Below, one piece after another: positions 23,772 through 34,794 of a stretch of 64,000 nt of DNA. The DNA is from Eonycteris spelaea (lineage: Eukaryota; Chordata; Mammalia; Chiroptera; Pteropodidae), in the NCBI GenBank assembly GCA_003508835.1, contig PUFA01000225.1, positions 1,736,001 through 1,800,000 on the forward strand, in the 5' to 3' direction. Numbering within the stretch: position 1 is the first letter of the stretch; every line of letters begins with the position of its first letter. The notes under the pieces are model-generated. The model had not been told where the DNA came from and did not search any database. It saw only the letters and a program-made list of their open reading frames with translations. The translations under genes were made by a program, and so were the position numbers.

Positions 23772-23877
23772 CTGGGAGCAGGGTTTCCCTTTGCTTCACA
23801 TTCAATCAAGATGTTGTCACGGGGATCCACGATGTGGTCCTTCACTGACTGCTTGGTGATGGTCGGGGGCTGGGACA
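23772..23877 (-). CDS. NFASC: NFASC exon, first half of Ig1
   Basis: 106 nt, acceptor CTATTGCAG and donor GTGAGTGTG. It reads (L)[18 protein letters not shown]... to ...[10 protein letters not shown] with the final Ser codon split AG|C. It contains the first Ig1 cysteine (IECEA). The reading frame is intact and the length fits the phase (3k+1). Confidence 0.96.
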
Positions 23878-24109
23878 CTGCAATAGGGCCAACAGTTGGC
23901 AGTTAGGGCTGCAGGGACCTGCCTTGGTCCCTGGCTTGGGGAACAGCTGAAATTAAGAGCTTTGGGAGCCACACAGACAAGCAGGTAAGCCGTGGTGGAC
24001 AGTGCCCCATTCTGAAGAGCGCAGGAAAGGTGTGCGTGTCAGACTAAGCATAAGAAGAATCCTTGTAAGCTCTCACAGTATCCCCACGAGAAACTGAAGG
24101 CCAAGCTTT

Positions 24110-24195
24110 TGTTTGACCCATTCTTAAGTCCAATGCTTAGTATAAGTCCTTGGGTACAATAGTTCTTAATAAATGTTTGTTGAATGAATAAAGGA
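24110..24195 (+). repeat. L2 LINE 3' end
   Basis: CAATAGTTCTTAATAAATGT followed by TTGTTGAATGAATAAAGG is the L2 terminus. It lies in the intron between the Ig1 exon and the microexon. Confidence 0.65.
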
Positions 24196-24619
24196 ACAAA
24201 AAGCAGCTATATTTTCAGAACTTAGCTGCCATGATGGTTCTGAGCCCTAGAGGGTCGACAGATGGCCAGACTGGGGAGGATGGAGCTAAAAGAGGCTTTA
24301 GTTTCCAGAGAACTTCCCAGGGACTCGTCTGTCGGCCAATGAGCAGCTCCTCCCTCTGGGTCCTGAGCTCCCATGCCAGCCACCTGATGGTAGGGTCCTT
24401 CTTACCCACCTCCTCCTCTGCCTTTACAGCCATCGGCTGAGCCTTTCCCTTCCCGTGTGGTAAGGCAACTCACTAAGGACTCTGGTGTCAAGAAGCCCCA
24501 GCAGGCAGGGTGGAGAGGCCAAGCATTCCTCGCTGTGTTCTCACCTGGCCTTCTCCCGCCCCTCCTTCCTGGCCTCCTACCTCCCAGAGGCACAAGTGCA
24601 GAGAGGCCGCGGAACTTAC

Positions 24620-24637
24620 GCTCATTCTGAATGCTTG
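24620..24637 (-). CDS. NFASC: NFASC 18-nt microexon (PSIQNE)
   Basis: Acceptor AACAG, then CAAGCATTCAGAATGAGC, then donor GTAAGTTCC. With the C left by the previous exon it encodes Pro-Ser-Ile-Gln-Asn-Glu and leaves C for the next codon (C|TG, Leu). It is phase-symmetric, so including or skipping it keeps the frame (MDPSIQNELSQPP or MDLSQPP). Small alternatively spliced exons at the mature N-terminus are known in L1-family genes. It is far too short for ORF-based detection. Confidence 0.93.
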
Positions 24638-25382
24638 CTGTTAGTTCCGATGGGTTAGCATTGTGAGAAGAGAAAAGAAGACATAGTTATCACACACGGC
24701 CAACAATCCTGGCGTCCTCCTGCCCCGGCATGCAGGGAGAGGGGTGTGGCCGGCTCGGGGAAGGCACTGAGTAGGTGCTCCCTCCTCCCAGCTGCAGAGC
24801 TCAGTGGAAGGGCCAACCTGGAGTGTGGACAAACCCTGTGAGCGCTTCACAGAGAAGGCAACACCTCCCCCGGGAGACCAAACCACGCAGTGAAGTGGAA
24901 AGACCAGCTTCTAACCAAATGAAGATTCCCCAGTAAGCTCAAATGTCAAAAGTGCCAGTGCTGCTCAAAAGAGGCTGGGCTCTGAAGATGCCCCTGTCAC
25001 CTCCAGATGCTCCTTGGCCAAGGGTACCAGGATGAGGCTGTGGTGCCAGGCAAGGGGCGGATCTGAACCACTGCTGTAGGACAAAGCCCCAGGGTCCACA
25101 GGCCCCACTCCTCCCGCTGCTCTTCTTCTCTCTCACACATGAAAACACCTTCTCTCCTCACTGTCTCCTCCTTTGTCATCCTTTGTAAAACTCTAGGATT
25201 AATTTCCATAGTTCCACTCATGGCAGAAATATGCCATCCTATGGAAATCTTGCTGCTGACTGCTGGATGAAACAGAGGCCACCATGCTTTCCATGTTTTT
25301 TACAAAAGGGGTAAAGGGGCAAGTGGCATACACCTTCCCAACCTGCACCTGAGATGTGCACATGCCTACGTACAGGTGTGTG

Positions 25383-25525
25383 TGTTTCCCAAACTTTGAC
25401 AAGCATAGGAATCACCTGGAAGGTCTGGTTAAAATACCAGGTTCTGATTCAGTAGATTCTGCATTTCTGACAAGCACAGGTGATACAGGTGCTGGTGGCC
25501 TGTGGACCAAGCTTTGAATGCAAGG
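25383..25525. repeat. MER5/MER3-class hAT fragment
   Basis: TTCCCAAACTTTGACAAGCA, AGGAATCACCTGGAAGGTCT and GGTTCTGATTCAGTAGATTC match the recurring pattern of this non-autonomous DNA-transposon class. Confidence 0.6.
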
Positions 25526-26198
25526 TTTTGGACGGTATATTCTTTGTGGAGAGAATGTCTTGGTTAAAATTTGTCTGCAGAAAAGAGAATATGTATTGCT
25601 GTAACTTTAAAAATGTCTTTTCCTTGTGATTATGTCAGAAAATAATATACCATTCTTATTTCATGCTGGTGGGATGTCAGGAACACTGTACTGGTACTGC
25701 TGGCTGACTTTTTCAGAGTGAGAGCTTCCTGAGGGAAGAAGAGGCTGCCAGTGAGCCATGGTGACCTTGAAGCTTTCTACCTTGACCACAGCGAGATGTG
25801 GAAGAGGAGCTTAGGGGATCAGAGGAGGTCAGTTTAGAGAAGGCAGAGTTAAGACAAGACCAACAGATGCAGGAAGAGTCAGAGGAGAGAGAAGACAGAC
25901 ATCAGAGAGGGGAGTGGAGGGTGGCAGGAATGAGTGTCTTACTATACATGATGTTAGTAAGTGAAAGTCTTGAGAGTAAGACCCACGAAAGGTTCAAAAT
26001 CATTCTTTCTATAAAGCCTGCTGGGGCACAGAAGAGAAATTTTGTTTTTTACTGTTTGCCAGGCACTTCCGAGGTAGAGGAAAGTCACCCAATGTGTTCT
26101 GTGGGGGCAGGGCAGTGCCCCCCGTCTTCTGTATTCATGCACGTCTTTTCTCTCCCTGGCTCTGATATCTGTGCCTTCTGGCACCCATCCCGCAGAGG

Positions 26199-26247
26199 GT
26201 GGAGTGTGTGTGTGTGCACGTGTGTGTGCGTGTGCACACGCACATTG
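26199..26247. repeat. (TG)n-rich microsatellite
   Basis: Interrupted TG repeat with TGCACG and CACACG interruptions, so it alternates purine and pyrimidine. Confidence 0.85.
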
Positions 26248-26734
26248 TTGAGGCCATCCTGCAACACTGTTTGGGATGCTGGTGAGGAGGAAGTGTTTCC
26301 CCACACCACTGCCCTCCTCGTGGGCTCTGAGGAGAAAATTGCTGAGTCTCTTGATGTGGAGAGGGGACAGAGGAGCCAGCTGCCAGCAGACTCACTTTTT
26401 GGCACATCCTCTTGGTCCATGAGGTGACCCTTTGCTTTCTTTAAGGGTCACGTTGTTCTCCTTGGGGCTAATGAGGGGGAGGAGGGTGCATGTGACTCTG
26501 CTGGCAGAGTGGTGGGGACTAGAGGCAGAACGCTTCAATGAGGGATTGTACAGCAGCCTAGAGCTCTGTTCCAAACTCCCCAGGGCAGGAGCAATGCCCC
26601 ATTCTCATCAAGGCACAGAAAACCCCTGCGACGGGCAAGTGAGCAGAAAGGCACACCTGGCAAGGCAGCCTCAGGCGGAGAGCTCCCCTCCCTCCAGCCA
26701 AGCACAGTGAGCGTTAAGGAGTGCCTGATCTCAG

Positions 26735-29478
26735 GTTGCTCCCGAGCCTGGCTATTGTGAACAATGCTGCAATGAACATGGGGGCGCGGATATCTCTCCT
26801 GCCTTTTGTGACAGCATGGATGGACACTGAGGGCTATGCTATGTGAAATAAGTCAGACAGCGAAAGATACATACTGTATGTTCTCACATGTAGATTCTAA
26901 AAAAGTCAAACTCAAAGAACCGAAGATAGAATTGGTTTGCCAGGGGCTTGGGGTGATGCAGGATGTTGGTCAAAGGTACAAACTTCCAGTATAAGATGGT
27001 TAAGTTCTGGGGCGCATTTACAGCATGGTAATTATAATAACATAAGGCATACCTTGCGATATTTGGACCGGGTCCAGACCACTGCTAAAGCCAAATTGCA
27101 ATAAAGTGAATCCGAATGAATTTTTTTTTTTCCTGGGCATAAAGTATACTTACACTATACTATAGTTATTAATTATGCAATAGCATATGTCTAAAAAACA
27201 ATGTAATAACTTAATTAAAAATACTTTATTGCTAAAAAAAATCCTTATATCTGGCCTTCAGTGAGCAATAATCTTTGGCTGGTAGAGGGTCTTGCCTCGA
27301 TGTCGATGGCATTGAGCAGAGCTGCTGAAGGCTGGGGTGACTCTGGCAGTTTCTTAAACTAAGACAACAAAGAACTTTGCCTGACTCTTCGTTTCACCAA
27401 TGATTTCTCTGCAGCTGTGATGTGTTCAACAGCATTTTACCCACAGTAGAACGTCTTTCCCAGTTGGAGGCAATCCCCCCCTCAAATCCGGCTGCTGCTT
27501 TGCCGATGAACTTAATTTTCTAACCCCTCCATTGTCACCTCATCAACCTGCACGGCATCTTCACCAGTCGTGGTCTCCATCTCACGAAAGCACTTTCTTT
27601 GCTCATCCATAAGAGGCAAATCTCACCCATCACCCAGAATTTGTAAGATGGCAGCAATTCGTCACATCTTCGGGCTCCACTCCTACTTCTAGATGTCTTG
27701 CTTGTTCTACTATATCTGAATGACCTCTCCACTGAAGTTTAAACCCAAGAGGGTTGGAATCAACTTCCAAATTCCTGTTAATGTTGATATTTTGACCTCT
27801 TCTCATGAATCACGAATGTTTTAAATGGCACTATAATGGTGAATCCTCTCCAGGTTTTCTATTTACTTTGCCAAGACCCATGAGAGAATCACTATCTCTA
27901 GCAGCTATAGCCTTACCAAAAGTATTTCTTAAATAATAAGACTTGAAAGTAGAAATTACTCTTCGGTCCATGGCTATAGATGATGTTTGTTGCAGGAGCG
28001 AAAACAACAATCTCATTGTACATTTCCATCAGAGCCTTGGTGACCAGGTGCATTGTCAATGAGCAGTAATACTTCGAAAGGAATCTCTTTTCTGAGAAAC
28101 AGGTCTCAACAGTGGGCTTAAATATTCATTCAGTAAACCATGACGTAAAAAGATGTGCTATCATCCAGGCTTTGTTGTTCTATTATATAGAGCACAGGCA
28201 GAGTAAATTTAGCATAATTTTAAGGCCCTAGGATTTTCAGAATGGCAAACGAACATTACTTTCAACTGAAAGTCAACAGCAGCATTAGACCCTAATGAGT
28301 GAGTCAGCCTGTCCTTTGAAGCTTTGAAGGCATTGACTTCTCCTCTTCAGCTATGAAAGTCCTAGATGGCACCCATATAAGGCTGTTTGTCTACATAAAA
28401 AAGTTTGTTGTTTAGTGCAGTCACCTTCATTAATTAGCCAGGTCTTCTGGATAACTTGCTGCATTTTCTACGTCAGCACTTGCTGCTTCACCTTACACTT
28501 TCATGTTATAAAGTTGGCGTCTTTTTTTAAACTGCATGAGCCAACCCCTGCTAGCTTCAGACTTTCTTCTGCAGCTTCCTCACCTCTCTCAGCCTTCACA
28601 GAATTGAAGAGAGTTAGGGCCTTGCTCTGGTTAGGCTTTGGCTTAAGAGAATGTTGGGGCTGGTTTGGTCTTCTATCCAGACCAGTAAAACTTTCTCCAC
28701 ATCAATAATAAGGCTGTTTCACTTCTTCTCATTTGTGTGTTCACTGGAGTAACACTTTTAATTTCCTTCAAGAACTTTTTCTTTGCATTCACAGCTTAGC
28801 TGTTTGGCACAAGAAGCCTAGCTTTTGGCCTGTCTGGGCTTTCAACATGCCTCCTCACTAAGCTTAAGCATTTCCAGCTTTTGATTTAGAGTGAGAGATG
28901 TGCGACTCTTCCTTTCACTTGAACACTTTGAGGCCATTGTTGGGTCATTAATTGGCCTAATTTCACTATTGTTGTGCCGCAGGGAATAGGGAGGCCAAAG
29001 AGAGGGAGAGAGATGTGGGAATAGCTGTTAGTGAGCCGTCACAGCACACACACTTATCGATTAAGTTTGCCATCTTGACCGGGCATGGTTCCTGCTGGCC
29101 CCAAAACAATTATGATAGTAACGTCTAAGGTCACAGATTATCACAAAAACTTTAGCATAAAATTTAATAATGAAAAGGTTTGAAATATTGCAAGAATGAC
29201 CAAAGTGTGATACAGAGATGTGAAGTGACCAACTGCTGTTGGGAAAATTGTGCCTATAGACTTGCTCAAGTCAGGGTCATCAAAAACCTTCAATTTGTAA
29301 AAAACGCAGTATCTGCAAAGCACGTAAAGTGAAGCACAATAAAATGAGGTGTGCCTGTATTACATTACATACTTGAAAGTTGTTAACAGAGTAGACCTTA
29401 CAAGTTATCACCACACACCAAGTTGTACATCTTAAACTTACATATGTTATATGTCAATAATATCTCAGTAAAGCTGGT
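26735..29478 (+). mobile_element. L1 3' end, 5'-inverted, interrupted by Tigger1
   Basis: 26745-about 26795 (GCTATTGTGAACAATGCTGC) is L1 in reverse orientation. From about 26800 (GACAGCATGGATGGACACTG, TGTGAAATAAGTCAGACAG) the sequence is sense L1 3' end. It runs to the Tigger1 at 27045 and resumes at 29358 with TACATACTTGAAAGTTG to the AATAATATCTCAGTAAAG end near 29478. The inverted 5' piece fits twin-primed L1 insertion. It is not intact and has no ORF. Confidence 0.75.
27045..29357 (-). mobile_element. Near-complete Tigger1 DNA transposon (pogo/Tc1-mariner class)
   Basis: The ends are inverted: AAGGCATACCTTGCGATATT at the left and, at the right, the complement of CAGGCACACCTCATTTTATT. A TA follows at 29358-29359, and a TA lies at the left junction with the first terminal base lost. 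Length is about 2.3 kb. The minus strand carries decayed transposase. A DDE-domain segment with STFKSYYLRNTFGKA lies at 27831-28016, C-terminal remnants at 27535-27732, and N-terminal remnants near 28700-28940. Many stops and frameshifts make it inactive. It lies in the 7.1-kb intron between the microexon and the start-codon exon. Confidence 0.9.
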
Positions 29479-29794
29479 GGTGGTGCAAGGGAGGAATGCC
29501 TGATATTTCCCCAACCCTTCCACTGGGCCTCAGCCCACGGTGAGAAGGAAGGATGGGCTCAGATAATTTGGGAGGGGTCCTTCATGCCAGCCGGGGCCCA
29601 GCGGGAGGGAGAAAGCAGGCTGTAGAGAACCCCTGCCCAGGGCAACCAGGCCCTCCCTGGAGAGCTTGCCTTTCTCTTGTCTTCTGTTCAGCTTTTGTAG
29701 ACTCATCCTGAAGACGTAGCCATTGCCACAGTGCCTATAGCAACCAGGAACTCTGGACTAGTGTCCCAAAAAGACTCCTCCTTAAAGAGGTGCT

Positions 29795-29965
29795 GTGTTC
29801 GCGTGCTGACCCTGCCACTTAGGAGCTGGAGATACGGCTTTATTTCTCTGCACCTCATTTCTAATCGGTCAGCTAAGGACGATACCGACTTCGTGGGTTA
29901 GCTGTGAGAATCACAGAACACGAAGCCTGTAAAGCTCTCAGCTCTATGCACACGCAGCCACTGCT
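29795..29965 (+). repeat. MIR SINE (degraded)
   Basis: CTGACCCTGCCACTTAGGAG, CTCTGCACCTCATTTCTAAT and GTGAGAATCACAGAACACGA resemble MIR landmarks in sense orientation. Confidence 0.5.
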
Positions 29966-30604
29966 CCAGGGAGTTCTAAGGACTGAGAGGAGGGAGGTTT
30001 AGCAGAGGTCAGTGCGGTGCATGTCGAGCACCAAGCTGGGTTCTTCTTGTGACTTGATCACCCATTTGCTGTGACTCTGACCAAGCATGGGCAAGTTCCC
30101 ACAAATGAATGCAGGAGGGGTGGGTCCTCCAGACCCTTCTCATGTGGGGTGGAGACGTAGTGGCGGGGAGGTCAGGGAACTCGAAGCTCTGGGCTCCTCA
30201 GGTGGCACTTTGGAGAGACTGACTGTTCGCTCACCTGCCTGTGGCTCTGGTAGAGCTTTAGAAATCCATATTCCTAGCATAAATATCAAAGCCATTTATT
30301 TATAGGTTCACCTTGCAGGAACTCCTCAGCCACTAGCCCTGGAATCAAAGTGGCACGTACGCGAGAAGTGGCAGAAGAGAAATGAGCCTTCACCACTTCC
30401 TTGATAACCCAATTTCCTCTGCACCCCCACCCCCTCCGGGGAGACGGAGGGCCTTATCACGCTCCTTATTAGATTGTCTGCCTGGGACTGTTAGTGAGAA
30501 ATTCTCCTTGAGCCAGCAGAGCAGATGGTCTCCATGGAACAGTTCCTTTCACAATTCCCCTGTCTCCATTCCCTGAATGTATGTGCATGCACATGTACAC
30601 ACAT

Positions 30605-30609
30605 ATGCG

Positions 30610-30648
<39 letters not shown>
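30605..30648. repeat. (CG)n(CA)n microsatellite
   Basis: TGCGCGCGCGCGCA followed by about 14 CA units. The tract alternates purine and pyrimidine without interruption, which favours Z-DNA. Confidence 0.95.
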
Positions 30649-30651
<3 letters not shown>

Positions 30652-31761
30652 AGGTACAGGGAGGGCAGCAGGGGCCTTGCCCATCTTGCTTTGGGTCTAT
30701 GCTATCGTTTCTCCTGGTCCTCTCACATGCAGAAGTGCCCGCTCCTCTGGGGCAGTTATTATTGGTGAAGCTGGGTGTGAGGGGGCTGAGACACCCACAA
30801 CTCTTCTCCAAGCTCTACTAACTCCAGGTCCCAGGGTCTGACTTTGGAGAGCTCAGTGGGGACTTCTTAGAGGCTGCATTACTATCCTACCTCTCCCCAG
30901 ACATCTGTCACCTAGAGAAAGCCCAAGTCAATGTTGGCATCATGTGGGTCCCATCCATTCCTGGAATCCGGAAACAGGGGACAGAGATGCTGTGCCCATG
31001 TCTTAGCACTGGGATACAAGACGTCCTGATAGAAGTGTCAGAATTGTGATGCACATCTAAATGCAGGGCCAAGGAGCAGGCGGCCAGTCAATGCGCTATT
31101 ATGAACGTAACCACAGATATGGCTGGTGGAGACATGCTGTTAGCTCAGCATTTAAGCCCTTCACTTTATGATTCTGATGGCCAAATATCACCCTGATTAT
31201 GGGAAACAGAATGACATGAATTTTACTTTTTACTTTACAGGGAAAACAGCAGGAATCAGTGCCTGGTTCTCCCACAGTGGCATTTTAATGGGGCTCTATT
31301 AATGTCTCATGTAGCCACAGTCTTGCAAAATAATCCTCTCCTTAACCCTCCCCAGGATATCTGTCCTGACCAGTCCAAGAGGGTCTGAAGGGTCTAGCTC
31401 AGGGATTAGAAAAGCAAATAGGAACTGTCCACTCACTTGGTCCCTGGAAATTCCACTTCAATGAGACAAGTCAAGACCACGGACGACACTCAGACTTTAA
31501 ACTCTTCCACCTCTGGTCCTGCTCAGCAGGTTTCGGGCAGTCCAAGCATCAGTCAGCCATAGCTGAGGGACCGTGCTGCAGACAGTCTCACATTCCCGAA
31601 CACGAGCCTGCTGGCTGCCATTCTCTGCGAAACCCAGCTCTGCATCCAGAATTCACTGTTTCCCCTTCCCTCAGCCTTCTTGAAAAGTTGGTCTTAACTG
31701 CCCCTGCCATCCCCTTCCCTCCAATCCTTCTGCCCCAAATGAGGAGAATAAAAGAACTCAC

Positions 31762-31942
31762 GATCCATAGGAATCTCGATGGCCCCACCAAGGCTGAGGA
31801 GACAGAGGAGGAAGCCTGCATGGACCCAGGGTGCCAGCTGTGGCCTAGCCATCCTCAGCGGTGGGCCCAGCTCCCCGCGCCCCGGCCTGCGGGGTCTCGC
31901 TGTCTCCAGCAGCTCTAACTTGGCCTTCTGGACAGAGCTCAG
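31762..31942 (-). CDS. NFASC: NFASC start-codon exon: 5'UTR end, signal peptide
   Basis: The ATG is the complement of 31850-31852. It has A at -3 and G at +4, a strong Kozak context. The 30 residues begin [13 protein letters not shown], continue into a Leu-rich hydrophobic core and end IEIPMD, a typical signal peptide probably cleaved near GGA/IEI. The coding part is 31762-31852 (91 nt) and ends GAT C before donor GTGAGT. The 5'UTR part (31853-31942, GC-rich, no upstream ATG) starts after acceptor TTTCTTTCCACAG, so at least one non-coding exon lies upstream. The start choice rests on the match to mammalian neurofascin and the signal peptide. Confidence 0.95.
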
Positions 31943-32041
31943 CTGTGGAAAGAAATACAACAAGTGAGCTATTCTTGAACCTGTGGCTTGTTCTAGCAAT
32001 GCTACACAGCTGGAAGGATGCAAGGGTCCCTTGGTCCCAGA

Positions 32042-32252
32042 CAGGGGTTCTTAACCTTGCACTATTGACATTTAGAGCCCATCAATTCTTTCTGTGGGAA
32101 ACAGTCTTGGGTATTGTAGGATACGTAGCAGTATCCCTAGCCTCTACTCAACTCAATGCCCCAGAGCCCACTTCTGCCCCCAATCAAAAATGTCTACAGA
32201 CATTGCCAACTGTCCCCTGGAGAATGAAACCATCCTTAGTTGAGAACTGCTG
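32042..32252. mobile_element. MER-type non-autonomous hAT element, 211 bp
   Basis: Starts CAGGGGTTCTTAACCTTGCA and ends with the complement of CAGCAGTTCTCAAC, giving matching inverted ends. The interior carries TATTGACATTTAGAGCCC, TTGTAGGATACGTAGCAGTA and AAAATGTCTACAGACATTGC, familiar from a mammal-wide hAT MER family whose exact name I cannot give with confidence. Confidence 0.8.
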
Positions 32253-33329
32253 TTCTAGAAGGAAGGGCAACTCTGCACAGAACAGTCATAAAAACAAACA
32301 GGCCCACAGGCCTAGCACTTAGAAGATGCCATGTGCCAGGCCAGTAATAAACACACGGACGGATCTTGCAGCTTCTCTGAACCACACATGCTGAGTGGGT
32401 CTGGGTTTGAGTGTGTCTGGGGTAGGGGCAGAGAGGAAAGATCACATTGATGTCCTCTGGTCCAGCGTGAGAGGGACAGGGTAAAGTGGCAGCACTCGGG
32501 ATCAGGGGTTAGATAGGTGGAACTTGGTTGCCCAAAGGACCTTTTTATTAAAAAATGAATGATTTCTTCAGATATTTTGTGCAGCTAAGGCATGGCAGTT
32601 CCTGATGTTGTCCCTTTAGAGATTATGGCAGTGCTGAGATGATGGCCCAGGAGAAGGGGATTTTAGGAGGTTGGTAGAATGAGCAACATTATGACAGCCC
32701 AGTGTTCACATACCCACAAGAAATCATTCTAGGGCCTCCAGAGGGAGGTGTTAAAAACGGCGGTCCAAGGAACCTGGAATGAGTCCTTAAGAGACAAACC
32801 CTCTTCCCCTCCTGAGAGAGAAGAACCAGAATGGCCTACAGCTGACAAACAAAGAGCTTTAAGGTTACCAAGGTTCTGAACACGGATTCTTAAAAATTGG
32901 TCCAGTTTGCTGTTCCACCATGCGGCCAAGTCCAAGGAGACGGCAGGAGAAGGTTTCCCCAGAATTCTCCCAGCCGTCTTGGACTACGAGTCACCTATCA
33001 AAACTGGACACATTGCTCTCCTACGCCTGTTTTATTTGGCAGCATCTTGAAGCCTGATCTCACCTGTACACCCCCACTCCCACCTAGCCTGAGTGAGGGT
33101 TTAGGGAGAGGAGAAGGGCCCCAGGGCTGCTCCTGGGAGACAAGGTCATGCTTCTGAAGACCTGGCAGATGGGGCACCTCCCCCGTGCCAGGATGTGGGG
33201 CAGGCTACAGGATTCTGACTCAGATTTCAGCAGTTTCTTTCCTGGAAGCTGGGCCCGATGCCAGCCCCCAACCTCGGGTGTCCTTCTGGACTCCACCCAC
33301 TTGCCTCCCTTCTCTTTGCTTCCACCTTG

Positions 33330-33865
33330 GTTTTGGTCACCGTCGTTTCATGGCAGTTACCACAACAGCTTCCTAAGTGGTCTCCCCACTTCTGCTACTC
33401 CCCTAGTCAAACTCACTAGCTCACCATAGCCCAAAAGTTGAAGCCGAAGTCCTTGACATGACTCAGGGGCCCTGTGTGACGCAGCCCCGTCTGCGATCCC
33501 GTTTCTCATCACCCTCCCCTGCATTGTGTTCAGTCCATATGGGCTTCTACCGGCTCTCTCCATGCATCGTGCTCTGTCAGGCCGACTGACTTCTGCACAG
33601 ATTAACGTCTGCCTAGAACACTCTTTGAATCTGCCCTCTCTCATTTGCCAAGTATGACTTACGTGCCCCTTGTCTGTACTCCTGAACACCATCCACGTCC
33701 GCCTATGATGGTGCTTGTCACTCGTATTCATTCCAAAGCCACTCTCTATCCCCTATAAAAAGGGAGGGTCTATAAAGGGAGGTGCCTCGTCTTGGTCATT
33801 CCTAGACTCTAACATAGTGCCTAAACATAGCAGGCACTCAAAAATATATGACGGATCGATGAAAA
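33330..33865 (+). repeat. L2 LINE 3' region
   Basis: TCCTAAGTGGTCTCCCCACT, CCGAAGTCCTTGACATGAC, GCCTAGAACACTCTTTGAAT and the terminal ACATAGTGCCTAAACATAGC with GGCACTCA follow L2 order in sense orientation. Confidence 0.75.
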
Positions 33866-34569
33866 ATGAACAAACAGCCAGCTGACTGATGAAATAAACT
33901 GCCCAGATCATGTCTTTTTTTTAAACCTCATGTTCCCCCAGAAAACCACCAGGTGGTACAGGAGAGCACATGATCTGGACGTGGCTGCACACTGTGACAT
34001 CTCGCTTCCTACATAGGTACTGCACTCTGGCCAGGAAACCATCCAGATGGAAGAGGGTTAAGAAAGTAGAAAATCTCCCAAAGAGAGACTGTGACTAGAA
34101 GCCATCACAGGAAGTCTTTGGATCTCTCTCCCTCCTAACGCTCTAAGACAGTCCTTTCACTGTCTCAGGTCTGCTGCCTCCCGCGTCTCCAAAGGCCAGC
34201 CTCAGGTTACCGGCCAAAACCTCAGCGCAGCGAGAACCTGTGTGGAGGCTCCGCAGTCCTTCAGGGACAGTGGGGACGGCTCCCGTCTTGGCTCCACGAC
34301 TGCTTTGGTTTGCTAAGGAGCTGCCAAGTAGCTGGAGTGATGGGAAAGAGAAGGCACTTCTCTTCTGGGAGTCCTGATGGGAAAGGGGCCAGAAGCTATT
34401 CTGAGTATTAACGAGAAACACATTGGCAAGAAAAAAAGCTCAATTATTTGGGGGTGTTTTTAACTCACAATTTAACAGCAGAGTAGAAAAAGAACTAGAG
34501 ATGATCACATTAGCTGTTTGACAGTTCTCTCTGGAACTCATTTTTTCCCTCCAGTCAAATCTTAACAGA

Positions 34570-34725
34570 GGAAGAGAATTTAAGGATTATTTAGCTTTAT
34601 GCAATCCCTTACTTTTCAGATGAGGAAACAAGAGCCCAGAAAAGAGAAGTGATTTGCTCAAGGTCACACAGTAGTTAGCAGGAAAAGCTAGGAAAAGAAC
34701 CCAGGTTTCCTGACTTCCAGCCTAG
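34570..34725 (-). repeat. MIR SINE
   Basis: TTACTTTTCAGATGAGGAAA, GCTCAAGGTCACACAGTAGT and AACCCAGGTTTCCTGACTTC are reverse MIR landmarks. Confidence 0.75.
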
Positions 34726-34794
34726 GGTTTTCCCACCCAATTTCTGTCTCTCGATATGTAGGAAAATTACAGAGTAAAACTGCTATTTTTTTTA

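Larger units (their letters stand above)
68..31942 (-). other. NFASC: NFASC (neurofascin) gene, 5' coding part, 13 exons
   Basis: Neurofascin is a type I membrane adhesion protein of the L1CAM family. It organises axon initial segments and nodes of Ranvier through partners such as ankyrin-G, contactin/Caspr and gliomedin (family knowledge). The minus-strand exons translate, in order, to the signal peptide and Ig1-Ig5, with an L1-family Cys pair in each Ig domain. Exon lengths are 181 (91 coding), 18, 106, 197, 120, 171, 51, 111, 184, 132, 144, 111 and 167 nt, all with GT donors and AG acceptors. The coding sum is 1603 nt. Adding the six bases that appear missing gives 1609 = 536 codons plus the first base of an Asp codon, as expected for the family. 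Ig6, FNIII repeats, transmembrane and ankyrin-binding tail lie outside the window. NrCAM, CHL1 and L1CAM are excluded by the neurofascin-specific cassette exon and signal peptide. Confidence 0.96.

Noticed and set aside
25798..26427. 209-codon plus-strand open frame
   Set aside because: It crosses a (TG)n repeat that gives Cys-Val runs, has no family resemblance, and lies antisense in an NFASC intron.
27045..29357. Active or domesticated Tigger transposase
   Set aside because: The transposase text is broken by many stops and frame changes; the longest pieces are about 60 codons.
31090..31300. Possible exon after CTTTTTACTTTACAG at about 31235-31249
   Set aside because: The acceptor-like motif is on the plus strand, opposite to NFASC, with no open frame or donor that fits.
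31694..32023. Minus-strand frame with an ATG at 32021-32023, upstream of the chosen start
   Set aside because: The upstream ATG lies in the intron beyond the acceptor at 31943. The chosen ATG at 31850-31852 gives a proper signal peptide.
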